Positions 17,873 to 29,235 are shown, numbered from the stretch's first letter. The stretch: DNA of 64,000 nucleotides from Polaromonas sp. (GCF_016185115.1 NZ_JACPOF010000017.1:62001-126000); one strand, 5' to 3'. Numbers and translations are program-made. Notes: generated from the sequence alone by a model not told the origin.

Positions 17873-19264
17873 TCAGGCTTGTACGGCGGCCTGGGCAGCA
17901 GGCGCTGCAGCTTTTGGCTTGATCATGGCTTCGAACTCATGACGGAAATGCTTGATCATCGCGCGCACCGGCATGGCAGCCGCATCGCCCAGCGCGCAGA
18001 TGGTGCGGCCCTGGATGTTGTCAGCGACAGAGTTCAGCAAATCCATATCGGTTGATTTGCCATGGCCTGTGTGAATGCGGTCCACCACGCGCCAGAGCCA
18101 GCCCGTGCCTTCACGGCAGGGCGTGCACTGGCCGCAGGACTCATGCATGTAGAAATAGGACAGGCGCTTGAGCGACTCGACCATGCAACGGCTGTCGTCC
18201 ATCACGATAACGGCGCCAGAACCGAGCATGGAACCCGCCTTGGCAATGGAGTCGTAGTCCATGGTGCACTCCATCATGAGCGATGCAGGCAGCACGGGAG
18301 CGGAAGAGCCGCCAGGAATCACGGCCTTCAGCGTGCGGCCCTTGCGCACGCCGCCCGCGAGCTCCAGCAGCTTGCTGAAGGGTGTGCCCATGGGCACTTC
18401 ATAATTGCCAGGCAATTCGACATCGCCGGAAACCGAGTAAATCTTGGTGCCACCGTTGTTGGGCTTGCCGCAATCAAGATAGGCCTGACCACCATTGCGG
18501 ATGATCCAGGGCACGGCCGCGAAGGTTTCGGTGTTGTTGATGGTGGTCGGCTTGCCATACAAACCAAAGCTCGCAGGAAATGGGGGCTTGAAGCGTGGCT
18601 GGCCTTTTTTGCCTTCCAGTGATTCAAGCAGCGCGGTTTCTTCGCCGCAGATGTAGGCCCCAAAACCATGCGATGCATGAAGCTGGAAGCTGAAGGCGCT
18701 GCCGAGGATTTTGTCGCCGAGCAGGCCTGCAGCACGGGCTTCTTCGAGCGCTTCTTCAAAGCGCTGATAGGTGGCAAAAATCTCGCCGTGAATATAGTTG
18801 TAGCCAACGCTGATGCCCATCGCGTAAGCGGCAATTGCCATGCCTTCAATCACGCTGTGCGGGTTGTACTGCATGATGTCGCGGTCCTTGCAGGTGCCAG
18901 GCTCGCCTTCATCGGAATTGCACACTAGGTATTTCTGGCCCGGGAACTGGCGCGGCATGAAGCTCCACTTGAGCCCGGTCGGAAAACCCGCACCACCGCG
19001 ACCGCGCAGGGCGCCGGCCTTCACTTCTGCAATCACCTGGTCGGGCGTCAGGCCCGCACCACCGTCCTGCGCCAGTATCTTGCGCAGCGCCTGATAACCA
19101 CCGCGCGCTTCGTAATCTTTCAGACGCCAGTTGCTCCCGTCGAGATCAGCGAGGATCTGCGGGTTGATGTGCCGGCCGTGGAAACAGGTCTGCACGCCGG
19201 TGGCCGCAAATTGCGACAACACTGACAGGGCCGCAGCAGAGGTTGTGGGGCTTGCGAGCGTCAT
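17873..19264 (-). CDS. nuoF: NADH-quinone oxidoreductase subunit F (NADH/FMN site)
   Basis: Oxidises NADH through FMN and passes electrons to the N3 cluster. 463 residues from the ATG at 19264, chosen because an AGGCG ribosome site precedes it and the alternative N-terminus would overlap nuoE. Seen: the FMN/NADH-binding [32 protein letters not shown], and the [4Fe-4S] ligands [12 protein letters not shown]. The short Pro/Ala-rich C-terminus is ordinary. Confidence 0.95.
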   Translation of the reverse strand: MTLASPTTSAAALSVLSQFAATGVQTCFHGRHINPQILADLDGSNWRLKDYEARGGYQALRKILAQDGGAGLTPDQVIAEVKAGALRGRGGAGFPTGLKWSFMPRQFPGQKYLVCNSDEGEPGTCKDRDIMQYNPHSVIEGMAIAAYAMGISVGYNYIHGEIFATYQRFEEALEEARAAGLLGDKILGSAFSFQLHASHGFGAYICGEETALLESLEGKKGQPRFKPPFPASFGLYGKPTTINNTETFAAVPWIIRNGGQAYLDCGKPNNGGTKIYSVSGDVELPGNYEVPMGTPFSKLLELAGGVRKGRTLKAVIPGGSSAPVLPASLMMECTMDYDSIAKAGSMLGSGAVIVMDDSRCMVESLKRLSYFYMHESCGQCTPCREGTGWLWRVVDRIHTGHGKSTDMDLLNSVADNIQGRTICALGDAAAMPVRAMIKHFRHEFEAMIKPKAAAPAAQAAVQA

Positions 19265-19265
19265 G

Positions 19266-19799
19266 TTATTTCGCCTCGGCGGATTTGAGACCATCGATAA
19301 GCTGGTCGAGTTTGTCGTTGCTCATGAAACTGCACATCGTGAGGTCGTTGACCAGCATGACAGGGGAATCTGCACATGCACCGAGGCACTCGGATTGCTG
19401 CAGGGTAAACAGGCCGTCAGCCGTACTCTCGCCCATCGTTATGCCAAGTTTGTGCTCAAGGTGCTTGAGTGCTTTGGCACCATCGCGCAACTGGCACGGC
19501 AGGTTGGTACACACATTGAGCTTGTACTTGCCAACCGGCTGCTGGTTGTACATGTTGTAGAAGGTCGTGACTTCATGCACGGCGATGGGCGGCATGCCGA
19601 GATATTCCGCAACAACCTTCTCGCTCTCTGCGCTGACAAAACCCAGCTCTTCCTGAACGATGGTGAGGCAGGCCATGACAGCGGACTGCTTGCCGTCTGC
19701 CGGGTACTTGGCGACCTCGCGTGCAAAACGGGTGAAGGCCTGCTCGGACAAGGCGCGCGCGCCAACCGGCGCATGGACTGGAGTCATGGTGGAGCTCAT
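19266..19799 (-). CDS. nuoE: NADH-quinone oxidoreductase subunit E ([2Fe-2S])
   Basis: Thioredoxin-fold [2Fe-2S] subunit beside NuoF. 177 residues. The four cluster ligands are in [11 protein letters not shown] and [10 protein letters not shown]. It starts with [10 protein letters not shown]; a second ATG is five codons in. Its stop is directly followed by the nuoF start. Confidence 0.95.
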   Translation of the reverse strand: MSSTMTPVHAPVGARALSEQAFTRFAREVAKYPADGKQSAVMACLTIVQEELGFVSAESEKVVAEYLGMPPIAVHEVTTFYNMYNQQPVGKYKLNVCTNLPCQLRDGAKALKHLEHKLGITMGESTADGLFTLQQSECLGACADSPVMLVNDLTMCSFMSNDKLDQLIDGLKSAEAK

Positions 19800-19804
19800 T
19801 ATTT

Positions 19805-21058
19805 TTAACGGTCGATTTCGCCGAAAACAATATCCATGGTGCCGATGACAGCGACAGCGTCGGCAATCATGTGGCCGCGAGACATTTCATCCATGGCAGC
19901 AAGGTGCGGGAAGCCGGGTGGACGAATTTTCAGGCGATAAGGCTTGTTGGCGCCATCGCTCACGATGTAGATGCCAAACTCGCCCTTGGGATGTTCAACA
20001 GCGGCGTAAGCCTCACCTTCGGGCACATGGAAGCCTTCAGTGAAAAGTTTGAAGTGGTGAATCAGCTCTTCCATGTTGGATTTCATGGATTCACGGTCAG
20101 GTGCAGCCACCTTGTGGTTGCTGGTTATGACCGGGCCGGGATTCACGCGCAGCCAGTCGACACATTGCTTGATGATGCGGTTGGACTGGCGCATTTCCTC
20201 AACACGCACAAGGTAACGATCGTAGCAATCACCCGTTTTACCGACGGGAATGTCAAAGTCCATATGGCTGTAGACGTCGTAAGGCTGCTGCTTGCGCAGG
20301 TCCCATGCGAAGCCGGAGCCGCGCAGCATCGGACCCGTGAAACCCAGGTTGAGGGCACGCTCGGGCGACACAACGCCAACACCCACGGTGCGCTGTTTCC
20401 AGATGCGGTTGTCGGTCAGCAGCGTTTCGTATTCATCAACCAGGCCGGGGAACTTAGCGACGAAATCGTCAATGAAGTCCAGCAGCGAGCCCTGGCGGTT
20501 TTCATTGAGGGCTTCGATCGCCTTGGCGTTCTTGATCTTGCTGACCTTGTACTGCGGCATGGTGTCCGGCAGGTCCCGGTACACACCACCCGGACGGAAA
20601 TAAGCCGCATGCATGCGCGCGCCGGAAACGGCTTCATACATGTCAAAAAGGGCTTCACGCTCACGGAAACAATAAATCAGGATGTTCATCGCACCACAAT
20701 CGAAACCATGCGCGCCCAGCCACAGGAGGTGGTTCAGCAGGCGGGTGATTTCGGCATACATCACACGGATGTATTGCGCGCGTACAGGTACATCAACGCC
20801 GAGCAGTTTTTCAATCGCCAGGCAGTAGGCGTGCTCGTTGGACATCATCGACACGTAGTCGAGGCGATCCATATAGGGTAGCGACTGGATGTAAGTCTTG
20901 CTCTCGGCGAGCTTTTCAGTCGCGCGGTGCAACAGCCCGATGTGTGGGTCAGCGCGCTGTATGACTTCGCCATCGAGCTCAAGCACAAGACGCAAAACGC
21001 CGTGAGCCGCAGGATGCTGGGGCCCAAAATTGAGCGTGTAGTTTTTGATTTCAGCCAT
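19805..21058 (-). CDS. nuoD: NADH-quinone oxidoreductase subunit D
   Basis: The 49-kDa-type subunit that forms the quinone site together with NuoB. 417 residues. It opens with [20 protein letters not shown], the hallmark containing the quinone-binding histidine, and ends with the [24 protein letters not shown] tail. NuoC and NuoD are separate genes here, unlike in E. coli where they are fused. Confidence 0.96.
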   Translation of the reverse strand: MAEIKNYTLNFGPQHPAAHGVLRLVLELDGEVIQRADPHIGLLHRATEKLAESKTYIQSLPYMDRLDYVSMMSNEHAYCLAIEKLLGVDVPVRAQYIRVMYAEITRLLNHLLWLGAHGFDCGAMNILIYCFREREALFDMYEAVSGARMHAAYFRPGGVYRDLPDTMPQYKVSKIKNAKAIEALNENRQGSLLDFIDDFVAKFPGLVDEYETLLTDNRIWKQRTVGVGVVSPERALNLGFTGPMLRGSGFAWDLRKQQPYDVYSHMDFDIPVGKTGDCYDRYLVRVEEMRQSNRIIKQCVDWLRVNPGPVITSNHKVAAPDRESMKSNMEELIHHFKLFTEGFHVPEGEAYAAVEHPKGEFGIYIVSDGANKPYRLKIRPPGFPHLAAMDEMSRGHMIADAVAVIGTMDIVFGEIDR

Positions 21059-21072
21059 GTTTTTTCAGCTGC

Positions 21073-21702
21073 TTACTGGAGGCCGTTGCCGTAGTTGTCT
21101 TCACGGATGACGCGCGGGGTGATTTCACGCGGCTCAATAGTGACTGGCTGGTAAATCACGCGCTTCTGCTCGGGGTCATAGCGCATTTCGACATGGCCCG
21201 TTGTAGGAAAGTCCTTGCGGAAGGGGTGACCGATGAAGCCGTAATCCGTCAGGATACGGCGCAGGTCGTTGTGGCCTTCAAAGACGATGCCATACAGATC
21301 GAAAGCTTCGCGCTCAAACCAGTTGGCAGCGTTCCAGATGTCATTGACCGAATCGACCACGGGGAAATCATCATCAGGGCAAAACACCTTGAGGCGCACA
21401 CGCTGGTTCAGGCTCACAGAAAGCAGGTGCGATGCAACGCAATAACGCAGGCCGTCGTACTGGCCATCCTTGTATTCGGAGTAATCGAGGCCGCAGAGGT
21501 CAATCAGTTGTTCGAACCTGCATCCAGCGGAATCACGCAACAACCTGGCGGCAACCAGGTAGTCGGCAGCAGCCACAACGACAGTCACTTCGCCAAACGC
21601 AACCTGGACACTTTTTGCCTTGTCACCAAGCGCGGCTGAAACCGCCTCTGCGATTTGCAGAGCGGTTGCCGGGGAAGCCAGGACAGTGGAGGACGATTGC
21701 AT
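21073..21702 (-). CDS. nuoC: NADH-quinone oxidoreductase subunit C
   Basis: The 30-kDa-type subunit of the complex I hydrophilic arm. 209 residues, including the family segment [20 protein letters not shown] and [21 protein letters not shown]. Its ATG overlaps the nuoB stop by one base (TGATG). Confidence 0.95.
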   Translation of the reverse strand: MQSSSTVLASPATALQIAEAVSAALGDKAKSVQVAFGEVTVVVAAADYLVAARLLRDSAGCRFEQLIDLCGLDYSEYKDGQYDGLRYCVASHLLSVSLNQRVRLKVFCPDDDFPVVDSVNDIWNAANWFEREAFDLYGIVFEGHNDLRRILTDYGFIGHPFRKDFPTTGHVEMRYDPEQKRVIYQPVTIEPREITPRVIREDNYGNGLQ

Positions 21703-22181
21703 CAGACCCTCGCAATCGTGTTGGTGCGGCGGATCTTCTGCTGGAGCTGGATGATGCCGTACATCAAAGCTTCAGCCGTAGGAGGACAACCGGGGACATA
21801 GACGTCTACCGGCACGATGCGGTCACAGCCACGGACTACCGAATAACTGTAGTGGTAGTAGCCACCCCCATTGGCGCATGAACCCATGGACAGCACCCAG
21901 CGCGGCTCTGACATCTGGTCGTAGACCTTGCGCAGCGCGGGGCCCATCTTGTTGCACAGCGTGCCGGCCACGATCATCAGGTCAGACTGACGGGGGCTGG
22001 GGCGGAACAGCATGCCGAAGCGGTCAATATCGTAGCGTGCGGCGCCAGCATGCATCATTTCGACGGCGCAGCAGGCCAACCCGAAAGTCATGGGCCAGAG
22101 CGAGCCCGTTTTGGCCCAGTTGACCACCGAGTCGTAGCTCGTGGTCATGAAGCCTTCGTTGAAAACACCTTCAAGTGACAT
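21702..22181 (-). CDS. nuoB: NADH-quinone oxidoreductase subunit B (cluster N2)
   Basis: Holds the terminal [4Fe-4S] cluster N2, which hands electrons to quinone. 159 residues from the ATG at 22181 ([10 protein letters not shown]). The adjacent cysteines LACCAVEMM and the ligands in [10 protein letters not shown] and [11 protein letters not shown] are all present. A longer frame to 22226 overlaps poorly with the family and was not used. Confidence 0.95.
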   Translation of the reverse strand: MSLEGVFNEGFMTTSYDSVVNWAKTGSLWPMTFGLACCAVEMMHAGAARYDIDRFGMLFRPSPRQSDLMIVAGTLCNKMGPALRKVYDQMSEPRWVLSMGSCANGGGYYHYSYSVVRGCDRIVPVDVYVPGCPPTAEALMYGIIQLQQKIRRTNTIARV

Positions 22182-22254
22182 ACCCGTACCTTCGTTGGTG
22201 GATTGGATGGCGACACAGCGTCGCAAGAACCCTCGGGGATCTCGTTTATCTTGT

Positions 22255-22614
22255 CTATTCCCAGTCCAGGGCGCCTTTTTTCCATTCGTAGACGAAGCCC
22301 ACGACCAGAATGCCCAGGAAAATCATCACCGACCAGAAACCGACTGCACCAATATCCTTGAGCGCAACAGCCCATGGGAAAAGGAAAGCAATTTCAAGGT
22401 CGAAAAGGATGAAGAGGATGGCGACCAGGTAATAGCGCACATCGAATTTCATGCGGGCATCTTCGAAAGCCTCGAAGCCGCATTCATAAGGGGAGTTTTT
22501 TTCGCTGTCGGGCTTGACGGGGCCCAGCAAACGGCCGAGAACCTGGGGCGCTACGCCTACACCAACACCGACCAGAATGAACAGGAGAACGGGAAGGTAT
22601 TGATCGAGGTTCAT
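22255..22614 (-). CDS. nuoA: NADH-quinone oxidoreductase subunit A
   Basis: Membrane subunit of complex I with three helices; 119 residues from the ATG at 22614 ([12 protein letters not shown]). The conserved loop [20 protein letters not shown], including the cysteine exposed in the deactive enzyme of mitochondria, is present. First gene of the operon, separated from tRNA-Leu by a repeat element. Confidence 0.95.
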   Translation of the reverse strand: MNLDQYLPVLLFILVGVGVGVAPQVLGRLLGPVKPDSEKNSPYECGFEAFEDARMKFDVRYYLVAILFILFDLEIAFLFPWAVALKDIGAVGFWSVMIFLGILVVGFVYEWKKGALDWE

Positions 22615-22673
22615 CGTGGACTCAAATTCTGGAAAGCGGTTTTTGCTTCGAGCCAGTTTGCCGTTTGGGGTTT

Positions 22674-22761
22674 TTGGGGTCAGGGCCCAAATTCGCCGAG
22701 CCTCTGGCTCGCCCGCAGGGAGCAGTGCCTGCACTGCTGCGAAATTGGTGCCTGACCCCAA
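22674..22761 (-). repeat. Intergenic repeat family 3, copy upstream of nuoA
   Basis: An 88-bp element with perfect 10-bp inverted ends TTGGGGTCAG ... CTGACCCCAA. The second copy is at 54135-54221 in the opposite orientation. The ends resemble the palindromes mobilised by REP-associated tyrosine transposases, but no transposase is in the window. Confidence 0.65.
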
Positions 22762-22780
22762 TAACCCCTTTTTCAAATTT

Positions 22781-22865
22781 TGGTGCGGACGGCGAGACTC
22801 GAACTCGCACACCTTTCGGCACTACCCCCTCAAGATAGCGTGTCTACCAATTTCACCACGTCCGC
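22781..22865 (-). tRNA. tRNA-Leu (anticodon GAG)
   Basis: An 85-nt gene beginning GCGGACGTGGTGAAATTGGT and ending with an encoded CCA. The acceptor stem GCGGACG pairs with CGTCCGC. The anticodon arm is CTATC-TTGAGGG-GGTAG, giving GAG, which reads CUC and CUU. A long variable arm and the GTTCGAGTC T-loop are present. The position between secG and nuoA is typical of Burkholderiales. Confidence 0.95.
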
Positions 22866-22993
22866 TCTTCTTGGCCTGAAAGCCAAATGTCTGGATGGCA
22901 TGAGGAACCTTGCGGCTTTTTGGCTTTCCAGACAGTCTCAGAGTTTACCCTGAAATCACGCGCTGCCCTCCTGAGGACGGCAGCTAAATCACG

Positions 22994-23413
22994 TTATTTC
23001 GTCGGGATTTGCGCAGCACCCGATGCAGGAGCTTTAGGCGCGGCTACCGCACTTGCAGCCGGCGCGCTTGTTCCTGGAATCTGCGCCGCACCAGAAGCTG
23101 CGGTTACGGGCGCAGGGGAAGCCCCCGGGACCACAACGGCATTTTCAAGCACGCTGGAACCGACACTGCGCGGCTGGGCATTTCCGAAGTAAGCCAGCAG
23201 CAGGGTACATGCAAAGAAGACCGCTGCAAGAACGCCGGTCGTACGCGACAAAAAGTTGGCGCTGCCGCTTGCACCGAACAGGCTGCCGGAACCGCCGCTG
23301 CCGAAGGCTGCACCCATGTCGGCACCCTTGCCGTGCTGGACAAGGATCAGGCCGATCATGCCAAGCGCAGTCAGCATTTGCACCGCAAGGACTATGGTCA
23401 GAATCACGTTCAT
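22994..23413 (-). CDS. secG: Preprotein translocase subunit SecG
   Basis: Small membrane subunit of the SecYEG channel. 139 residues with two helices (about 3-21 and 54-75) and the family motif LVQHGKGADMGAAFGSG followed by FGASGSANFLSRTT. The C-terminal 50 residues are an Ala/Pro-rich tail, which lengthens the protein relative to E. coli and is common in this group. Located between tpiA and the tRNA gene. Confidence 0.92.
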   Translation of the reverse strand: MNVILTIVLAVQMLTALGMIGLILVQHGKGADMGAAFGSGGSGSLFGASGSANFLSRTTGVLAAVFFACTLLLAYFGNAQPRSVGSSVLENAVVVPGASPAPVTAASGAAQIPGTSAPAASAVAAPKAPASGAAQIPTK

Positions 23414-23423
23414 ATCTACTCCT

Positions 23424-23465
23424 AATTTAATAGCTGGCTGCGCGCTGATTTATTGAGCCGCAGCA
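23424..23465 (+). repeat. Possible degenerate family 1 head overlapping the tpiA 3' end
   Basis: ATTTAATAGCTGGCTGCGCGCTGATTTATTGAGCCGCAGC resembles the head of family 1 (TAGC.GCTCACG...ATTTATTG...TGCAGC). It spans the gap between secG and tpiA and the last codons of tpiA. The match is imperfect and may be chance. Confidence 0.35.
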
Positions 23466-24205
23466 ATAATTGTCAAAAAATCCGGGGCCTTGAGTGAAGC
23501 GCCGCCTATCAGGCCGCCATCAATATCAGGCTGGGCGAGCAGGCTTGCCGCATTGGCAGCGTTCATGCTGCCGCCGTAGAGAATCTTCACACGATCAGGC
23601 TTGTCGGTCGCAGCCTTCAGTTGCGCCCTCAGCACGGCGTGCACCGCTTGCGCTTCTTCTGGCGAAGCGGTTTTACCGGTTCCAATGGCCCAGACGGGTT
23701 CATAAGCCACCACGATCTCGCTGATGCAGTGCCCATTCAGATGAATCACCGCCGCCAGCTGGCGCTTGACGACTTCTTCCGTATGACCGCCTTCACGCTC
23801 GGCGAGCGTTTCACCCACACACACGATGGGTGCGATGCCGGACGCCAGAGCAGCCCTGGCTTTTTCAGCCACCAGCGTATCGCTCTCGCCGTGATACTGG
23901 CGCCGCTCGGAATGGCCAACAATGGCATAGCGGCAACCAAAATCATGCAGCATGGCAGCACTGACCTCGCCTGTGTAAGCACCGGAAGCCTGTGCAGAAA
24001 CATCCTGCGCACCGAGGTCGATGGCAGACAGTGCAGGCTGGACGGATTTCAGCGCCTGGAACTGCGCCAGGTAAGGTGCAGGCACACAGACCGCGACATC
24101 CACTGCCGGCTTGCCCGCGAGCCCGTTGGCCAACGCAGACAGCAAGGCCTCGTTGGCGGCCAGGCTGCCGTTCATCTTCCAGTTTCCTGCAATCAGTTTT
24201 TTCAT
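23450..24205 (-). CDS. tpiA: Triose-phosphate isomerase
   Basis: Interconverts dihydroxyacetone phosphate and glyceraldehyde 3-phosphate in glycolysis. 251 residues. Seen: the substrate-binding NWKMNGS near the N-terminus, the catalytic histidine in [15 protein letters not shown], the catalytic glutamate in [16 protein letters not shown] with the flexible lid loop, and the phosphate-binding GGSMNAANA. Starts seven bases after the quinone oxidoreductase stop, suggesting one transcript with it and secG. Confidence 0.95.
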   Translation of the reverse strand: MKKLIAGNWKMNGSLAANEALLSALANGLAGKPAVDVAVCVPAPYLAQFQALKSVQPALSAIDLGAQDVSAQASGAYTGEVSAAMLHDFGCRYAIVGHSERRQYHGESDTLVAEKARAALASGIAPIVCVGETLAEREGGHTEEVVKRQLAAVIHLNGHCISEIVVAYEPVWAIGTGKTASPEEAQAVHAVLRAQLKAATDKPDRVKILYGGSMNAANAASLLAQPDIDGGLIGGASLKAPDFLTIIAAAQ

Positions 24206-24212
24206 TTCTGCA

Positions 24213-25199
24213 TCACCAGGTCAAAACAATCTTGCCCACATGCTGGTTGGACTCCATCAATGCGTGCGCTTTGGCGGCCTCACCAGCAGCAAAGGTGCTG
24301 TGAATCACAGGCTTGATGGCACCACTTGCGATCAACGGCCAGACCTTGTCTTTCAGCGCTTTTGCAAGCCCGGTCTTGAACGCCAGCGAACGTGGCCGCA
24401 ATGTTGAGCCCGTGATGGTCAGCCGTTTGCGCAGTACAAGACCGGCATTGACCTCGGCCTTGACCCCGCCCTGCACCGCGATGATGGCGATGCGGCCATC
24501 TTCGGCCATGCATTCCACCTCACGCGAAAGATAGCTGCCGGCGACCATGTCCAGCACCACATCAACGCCCTTGCCCGCCGTCAGTTTTTTGGCCTCTTCG
24601 ACAAAGTCCGAAGTCTTGTAGTTGATCGCGTGGTCGGCACCGAGCGCCACGCAGGCCGCACACTTCTCATCGGTACCCGCCGTCACGATGACAGTGGCGC
24701 CCAAAGCCTTGGCCATCTGGATCGCCGTAACACCGATACCGCTGGAGCCACCCTGAATGAGCAGGGTTTCGCCGGAACGCAACCCTGCACGCTCAAATAC
24801 ATTGCTCCACACAGTGAAGAATGTTTCCGGCAAGGAAGCTGCCTCAATGTCACTCAGGCCTTGCGGCACTGGCAGGCACTGACCCACAGGCGCAACGCAA
24901 AGTTCAGCGTAGCCGCCACCAGCCACCAGCGCACAAATGCGATCACCGACCTTGAGGCCGGCTTCCGCCATTGCGGCCTTGTCGCCCTCAACTATGACGC
25001 CGGCAACCTCAAGGCCCGGAATATCCGAAGCACCAGGCGGCACGGGGTAGTTGCCAGTACGCTGAAGCACGTCAGGACGATTCACGCCACTGGCGCTCAC
25101 ACGTATCAGCAGCTCACCCGCGCCTGGCACAGGCGCAGGGCGCGAGCCGAGACGCAGCACCTCAGGCGCTCCAAAAGAAGTTATTTCAACGGCTTTCAT
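24213..25199 (-). CDS. NAD(P)H quinone oxidoreductase, zinc-independent MDR family
   Basis: A 328-residue medium-chain dehydrogenase/reductase of the quinone oxidoreductase (PIG3-like) group. The N-terminal GroES-like domain is followed by the Rossmann segment [30 protein letters not shown], and by the YKTSDF and [10 protein letters not shown] stretches. It lacks the zinc-ligand cysteine set, so it is probably an NADPH-dependent quinone reductase. The ATG at 25199 ([10 protein letters not shown]) matches the usual family start; an in-frame GTG at 25232 is possible. Confidence 0.85.
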   Translation of the reverse strand: MKAVEITSFGAPEVLRLGSRPAPVPGAGELLIRVSASGVNRPDVLQRTGNYPVPPGASDIPGLEVAGVIVEGDKAAMAEAGLKVGDRICALVAGGGYAELCVAPVGQCLPVPQGLSDIEAASLPETFFTVWSNVFERAGLRSGETLLIQGGSSGIGVTAIQMAKALGATVIVTAGTDEKCAACVALGADHAINYKTSDFVEEAKKLTAGKGVDVVLDMVAGSYLSREVECMAEDGRIAIIAVQGGVKAEVNAGLVLRKRLTITGSTLRPRSLAFKTGLAKALKDKVWPLIASGAIKPVIHSTFAAGEAAKAHALMESNQHVGKIVLTW

Positions 25200-25278
25200 G
25201 GGGGTTTCATTTGCTTTCTGCGCCTGCGGCACCCGCGAACGGATGCAGGCAAGCTACAAAATCCACAGCAGATGCCGA

Positions 25279-27399
25279 TCAGCCGCGATCCTGTTCCTGC
25301 TGGGCAGGACGATCAAGCAAAGCCTTCATGGACAGCTTGACGCGGCCCTTCTCGTCGGTCTCCATGACCTTGACCTTGACGATCTGGCCTTCCTTGAGAT
25401 AGTCGGTCACCTTTTCGACACGCTCATGGGCGATCTGGCTGATGTGCAGCAGGCCGTCCTTGCCCGGAAGCAGGTTGATCAGTGCGCCAAAATCAAGAAT
25501 CTTGGTCACGGGGCCTTCGTAGACCTTGCCGATTTCGACTTCAGCCGTGATCTCGGCGATGCGGCGCTTGGCCTCATCAGCCTTGGCGCTGTCATTCGAA
25601 GCGATGGTGATGGTGCCGTCTTCCTCGATATTGATCTGCGTGCCGGTTTCTTCGGTCAGCGCGCGAATAACGGCGCCGCCCTTGCCGATCACGTCACGGA
25701 TCTTCTCGGGGTTGATCTTCATGACATACAGGCGCGGTGCGAAATCGGAGACTTCAGCCTTGGCTTCGCCCATGGCGTCCTGCATCTTGCCGAGGATGTG
25801 CATGCGGGCTTCCTTGGCCTGGGCCAACGCAACCTGCATGATTTCTTTCGTGATGCCCTGGATCTTGATGTCCATCTGCAGTGCGGTGATGCCGTTGGTC
25901 GTGCCGGCCACCTTGAAGTCCATGTCACCGAGGTGATCTTCGTCGCCCAGGATGTCGGTCAGCACGGCAAAGCGGTTGCCGTCCTTGATCAGGCCCATGG
26001 CGATACCGGCCACGTGCGCCTTCATCGGTACGCCTGCATCCATCAGCGACAGGCAGCCGCCGCAGACCGAAGCCATGGACGAAGAACCGTTGGACTCGGT
26101 GATTTCAGAGACGACACGCATGGTGTACGGGAACTCTTCTTTCGATGGCAGCACGGCAACGAGGGCACGCTTGGCAAGGCGGCCGTGGCCGATTTCGCGG
26201 CGCTTTGGCGAGCCCACACGGCCGGTTTCGCCGGTGGCGAACGGAGGCATGTTGTAGTGCAGCATGAAACGGTCTTCGTAGTCGCCGCTCAGTGCGTCGA
26301 TGCGCTGTGCATCGCGCTCGGTGCCCAGCGTGGTCACGACCAGCGCCTGGGTTTCACCCCGGGTGAAAAGTGCGGAGCCGTGGGTGCGTGGCAGCACGCT
26401 GTTGCGGATTTCAATCGCGCGAACGGTACGCGTGTCGCGTCCGTCAATGCGTGGCTCGCCGGCCAGGATCTGGCTGCGGACGATTTTGGCTTCGATGTCG
26501 AACAGCATGCCTTCAACAGCGACGCCATCAAAAACAACGCCGTCAGCCTTCAGCGCGGCCATGACTTCAGACGTCACCACGCGGCAGGCCTGTGTACGCG
26601 CCTGCTTCGCACGGATCTGGTATGCGGCCTGCAGCTTGGCGCCGGCCAGTTCGTTGACCTTTGCAATCAGTGGCTCGTCCTTGGCAGGCGCCTGCCATGC
26701 CCAGACCGGCTTGCCGGCGTCACGAACGAGTTCATGAATCGCATTGATGGCGATGTTGCCCTGCTCATGGCCGAACACCACGGCGCCGAGCATGATTTCT
26801 TCTGACAGTTGCTGGGCTTCGGACTCGACCATCAGCACGGCGGCTTCGGTGCCGGCCACGACGAGGTCCATCTGCGAATCTTTCAGCTGGGTCTTGCCGG
26901 GGTTCAGCACGTACTCGCCATTGATGTAGGCAACGCGTGCGGCGCCGATGGGGCCGTTGAACGGGATGCCGGAGATCGACAGCGCAGCGCTGGAGGCGAT
27001 CAGCGCAGGGATGTCGCCTTCAACTTCAGGGTTGAGCGACAGCACGTGGATGACGACCTGAACTTCATTGAAGAAACCTTCAGGAAACAGCGGGCGGATA
27101 GGACGGTCGATCAGGCGGGACGTCAGCGTTTCGAATTCGCTGGGGAGGCCTTCTCGCTTGAAAAAGCTACCGGGAATGCGGCCTGCGGCGTAGGTTTTCT
27201 CGAGGTAATCAACGGTCAGCGGGAAGAAATCCTGGCCGGGCTTGGCATCGGATTTGGCGACCACGGTGGCCAGCACAACGGTGCCGTCCATATCAACAAT
27301 GACGGCGCCGCTCGACTGGCGTGCGACTTCGCCGGTTTCCATCGTGACCTTGTGCTGGCCCCACTGGAAGGATTTGGTGACTTTGTTAAAAATGCTCAT
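25279..27399 (-). CDS. pnp: Polyribonucleotide nucleotidyltransferase (PNPase)
   Basis: A 3'-to-5' phosphorolytic RNase and part of RNA decay complexes. 706 residues from the ATG at 27399, with GGAGAAAAACAC just upstream. Two RNase PH-like domains with an all-alpha linker, then a KH domain ([17 protein letters not shown]) and an S1 domain ([20 protein letters not shown]). All parts are present and length is normal. It is downstream of rpsO with a terminator between them and a long hairpin in its leader. Confidence 0.96.
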   Translation of the reverse strand: MSIFNKVTKSFQWGQHKVTMETGEVARQSSGAVIVDMDGTVVLATVVAKSDAKPGQDFFPLTVDYLEKTYAAGRIPGSFFKREGLPSEFETLTSRLIDRPIRPLFPEGFFNEVQVVIHVLSLNPEVEGDIPALIASSAALSISGIPFNGPIGAARVAYINGEYVLNPGKTQLKDSQMDLVVAGTEAAVLMVESEAQQLSEEIMLGAVVFGHEQGNIAINAIHELVRDAGKPVWAWQAPAKDEPLIAKVNELAGAKLQAAYQIRAKQARTQACRVVTSEVMAALKADGVVFDGVAVEGMLFDIEAKIVRSQILAGEPRIDGRDTRTVRAIEIRNSVLPRTHGSALFTRGETQALVVTTLGTERDAQRIDALSGDYEDRFMLHYNMPPFATGETGRVGSPKRREIGHGRLAKRALVAVLPSKEEFPYTMRVVSEITESNGSSSMASVCGGCLSLMDAGVPMKAHVAGIAMGLIKDGNRFAVLTDILGDEDHLGDMDFKVAGTTNGITALQMDIKIQGITKEIMQVALAQAKEARMHILGKMQDAMGEAKAEVSDFAPRLYVMKINPEKIRDVIGKGGAVIRALTEETGTQINIEEDGTITIASNDSAKADEAKRRIAEITAEVEIGKVYEGPVTKILDFGALINLLPGKDGLLHISQIAHERVEKVTDYLKEGQIVKVKVMETDEKGRVKLSMKALLDRPAQQEQDRG

Positions 27400-27473
27400 G
27401 TGTTTTTCTCCACTAGTGTCTGGCGCTTGAGGCAGCGCCCGAGGCCCGGAGTAGCGGCTTTTTGACACGATGC

Positions 27474-27528
27474 CATTCCACAAAATGCCCTGAACATTTA
27501 TCAAATCAGGGGCTTTTCTTGTGGAATG
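27474..27528 (-). promoter_or_regulatory. Long hairpin in the pnp 5' leader
   Basis: Outer arms CATTCCACAA / TTGTGGAATG and inner arms GCCCTGA / TCAGGGGC enclose an AT-rich loop, about 75 bases upstream of the pnp start in the transcribed strand. No T run follows, so it is not a terminator. In E. coli a long stem in the pnp leader is cut by RNase III and underlies PNPase autoregulation; an equivalent role here is inferred. Confidence 0.6.
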
Positions 27529-27560
27529 ACACAGCGCGTGTCCGTTTTGCCTTGCTCCGA

Positions 27561-27603
27561 AGTAAAAAGCGCCTGAGCTAGTGAACTAACTCAGGCGCTT
27601 TCA
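27561..27603 (-). terminator. Intrinsic terminator of rpsO
   Basis: A perfect 12-bp stem AAAGCGCCTGAG / CTCAGGCGCTTT with a 12-base loop is followed in minus-strand sense by TTTTTACTT. It lies about 17 bases after the rpsO stop. Confidence 0.9.
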
Positions 27604-27618
27604 AATCGTTGTTACCGA

Positions 27619-27885
27619 TTACTTACGCAGGCCAAGTTTGGCGATCAGCGCGGTGTAACGGTCGGCGTCCTTGGACTTCAGGTAGTCCAGCAGCTTGCGG
27701 CGGCGGCTGACCATGCGCAGCAGGCCGCGGCGACCGTGATGGTCCTTGGCATTGGCCTTGAAATGGGGGGTAAGTTCATTGATGCGGCCCGTGAGCAGCG
27801 CCACTTGAACTTCAGGGCTGCCAGTGTCTCCGGCAGCGCGTGCGTTGGCCTGGACAATCTCGGCCTTCACTGATTTTGCGATCAT
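27619..27885 (-). CDS. rpsO: 30S ribosomal protein S15
   Basis: Ribosomal protein binding the central domain of 16S rRNA. 88 residues from the ATG at 27885 ([10 protein letters not shown]), the standard length. Core motifs [20 protein letters not shown] and [21 protein letters not shown] are present. The longer upstream open frame is not coding. Confidence 0.96.
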   Translation of the reverse strand: MIAKSVKAEIVQANARAAGDTGSPEVQVALLTGRINELTPHFKANAKDHHGRRGLLRMVSRRRKLLDYLKSKDADRYTALIAKLGLRK

Positions 27886-28019
27886 GATTTTCTTTCCTGC
27901 ACACGCTCGCGCGGTGCATTGACTTGCGATCGATGCAGCTTTCCCGACATGGGATTTGGCCGCTTTCGTCGTGTTCTGGTAAACCGGCTTTTGAGGGCCG
28001 TTTTGCGCAGAGCCTTGGA

Positions 28020-29207
28020 TTATAGCCCAAGCCAGCGTTCCAGCCGCCCCACCCCCTGGCGCAGCCTGTCCAGGTCCTGGCTGGCAAAACACCAGCGCAG
28101 CCAGCCCCGGGCTTCCGGCCTGGGGTTGACCATGAAGGCATCGCCCGGCGCCAGGCCCAGCCCGGCCTCCAGCACCAGCTTTTTGGCGGTTTCCAGCGAA
28201 TCACTGAAGCGGCTTTGGTCCTCCAGCCTGAAGAAAGCATACATGCCGCCCTTTGCCGGGGCGACCTGCACGCCCGGCACGGCTTGCAGCAGCGGCACCA
28301 GGGTGTCGCGGCAAAGCCTGAGGTGCTGCACCACCCGTGGCGTGATTTCGTCTGTCCGATCAATCGCCACCAGCCCCGCGCGCTGCACAAAAACGGGCGC
28401 ACAGGATGTGTTGAATTCGATCAGCTTGCCGACCTGTTCGGTCATGGCCGGGGGCATCACCAGCCAGCCCAGACGCCAGCCGGTCATCAGGAAGCTCTTG
28501 GAAAAGCTGTGCGCGACCACCAGCCTGTCGTCCTCTGCGGCGATGTCGAGGAAGCTGGGAGCGCACCCATTGGGAGTGGTTTCGAAATAAAGGCGCTCAT
28601 AGACCTCATCAGCCAGAATCCACGTCCCGGTGCTGCGGCAATGGTCGAGGATGGCCCGCTGCTCATCACGCGACAGCGTCCAGCCGGTCGGGTTGTTGGG
28701 GGCATTGATGACCAGCAGTTTGGTGCGTGAAGTCACCGCAGACAGCAGTTCCTGCAGGTCAAGCTGCCACTCGCCACCCACGGGCCGCAGGCTGACGCAG
28801 GTGACCGTCGCGCCCATGATGGCCGGCTGCGCGAGCAGGTTGGGCCAGACCGGCGTCACCGCCACCACCTCGTCGCCCGCATCGACCAGGGCCTGCACCG
28901 CCAGCATCAGTGCGTTCACACCGCTGGAGGTCACCGCGACCCGGTTGACGCCAATCGGCACAGCGCCTTCACAGCGCAGGCCGCTTGCATAGTGCGCGAT
29001 GGCTTCGCGCAGTTCCGGCAACCCAAGGTTCTGCGCATAAAAGGTTTCGCCCTGCTGCAATGAGGCCACCGCAGCATCACGGATGAAAGCAGGTGTGGCT
29101 TCGTCACTTTCACCGAACCAGAAGCGAAGCACGTCGCTGCGGCCCATGCCTGCGTTGGCGACCTGACGGATCATGGACTCTTCGAGGTTCAATACTGCCT
29201 GGCGCAT
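28020..29207 (-). CDS. PLP-dependent aminotransferase, class I/II
   Basis: A 395-residue fold-type I aminotransferase. Seen: the substrate and PLP-binding stretch [13 protein letters not shown], the DEVYERL segment with the PLP-ring aspartate, the Schiff-base lysine in [16 protein letters not shown], and the C-terminal substrate arginine region ([14 protein letters not shown]). The amino-acid substrate cannot be assigned. Started at the ATG 29207; a second ATG lies 11 codons on. No operon partner. Confidence 0.85.
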   Translation of the reverse strand: MRQAVLNLEESMIRQVANAGMGRSDVLRFWFGESDEATPAFIRDAAVASLQQGETFYAQNLGLPELREAIAHYASGLRCEGAVPIGVNRVAVTSSGVNALMLAVQALVDAGDEVVAVTPVWPNLLAQPAIMGATVTCVSLRPVGGEWQLDLQELLSAVTSRTKLLVINAPNNPTGWTLSRDEQRAILDHCRSTGTWILADEVYERLYFETTPNGCAPSFLDIAAEDDRLVVAHSFSKSFLMTGWRLGWLVMPPAMTEQVGKLIEFNTSCAPVFVQRAGLVAIDRTDEITPRVVQHLRLCRDTLVPLLQAVPGVQVAPAKGGMYAFFRLEDQSRFSDSLETAKKLVLEAGLGLAPGDAFMVNPRPEARGWLRWCFASQDLDRLRQGVGRLERWLGL

Positions 29208-29235
29208 AAAAATCCCGTTGAACGTGAGGCGTCGT

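Noticed and set aside
25198..26805. A 535-codon plus-strand frame opposite pnp
   Set aside because: Antisense shadow of pnp; low-complexity, with no domain recognised.
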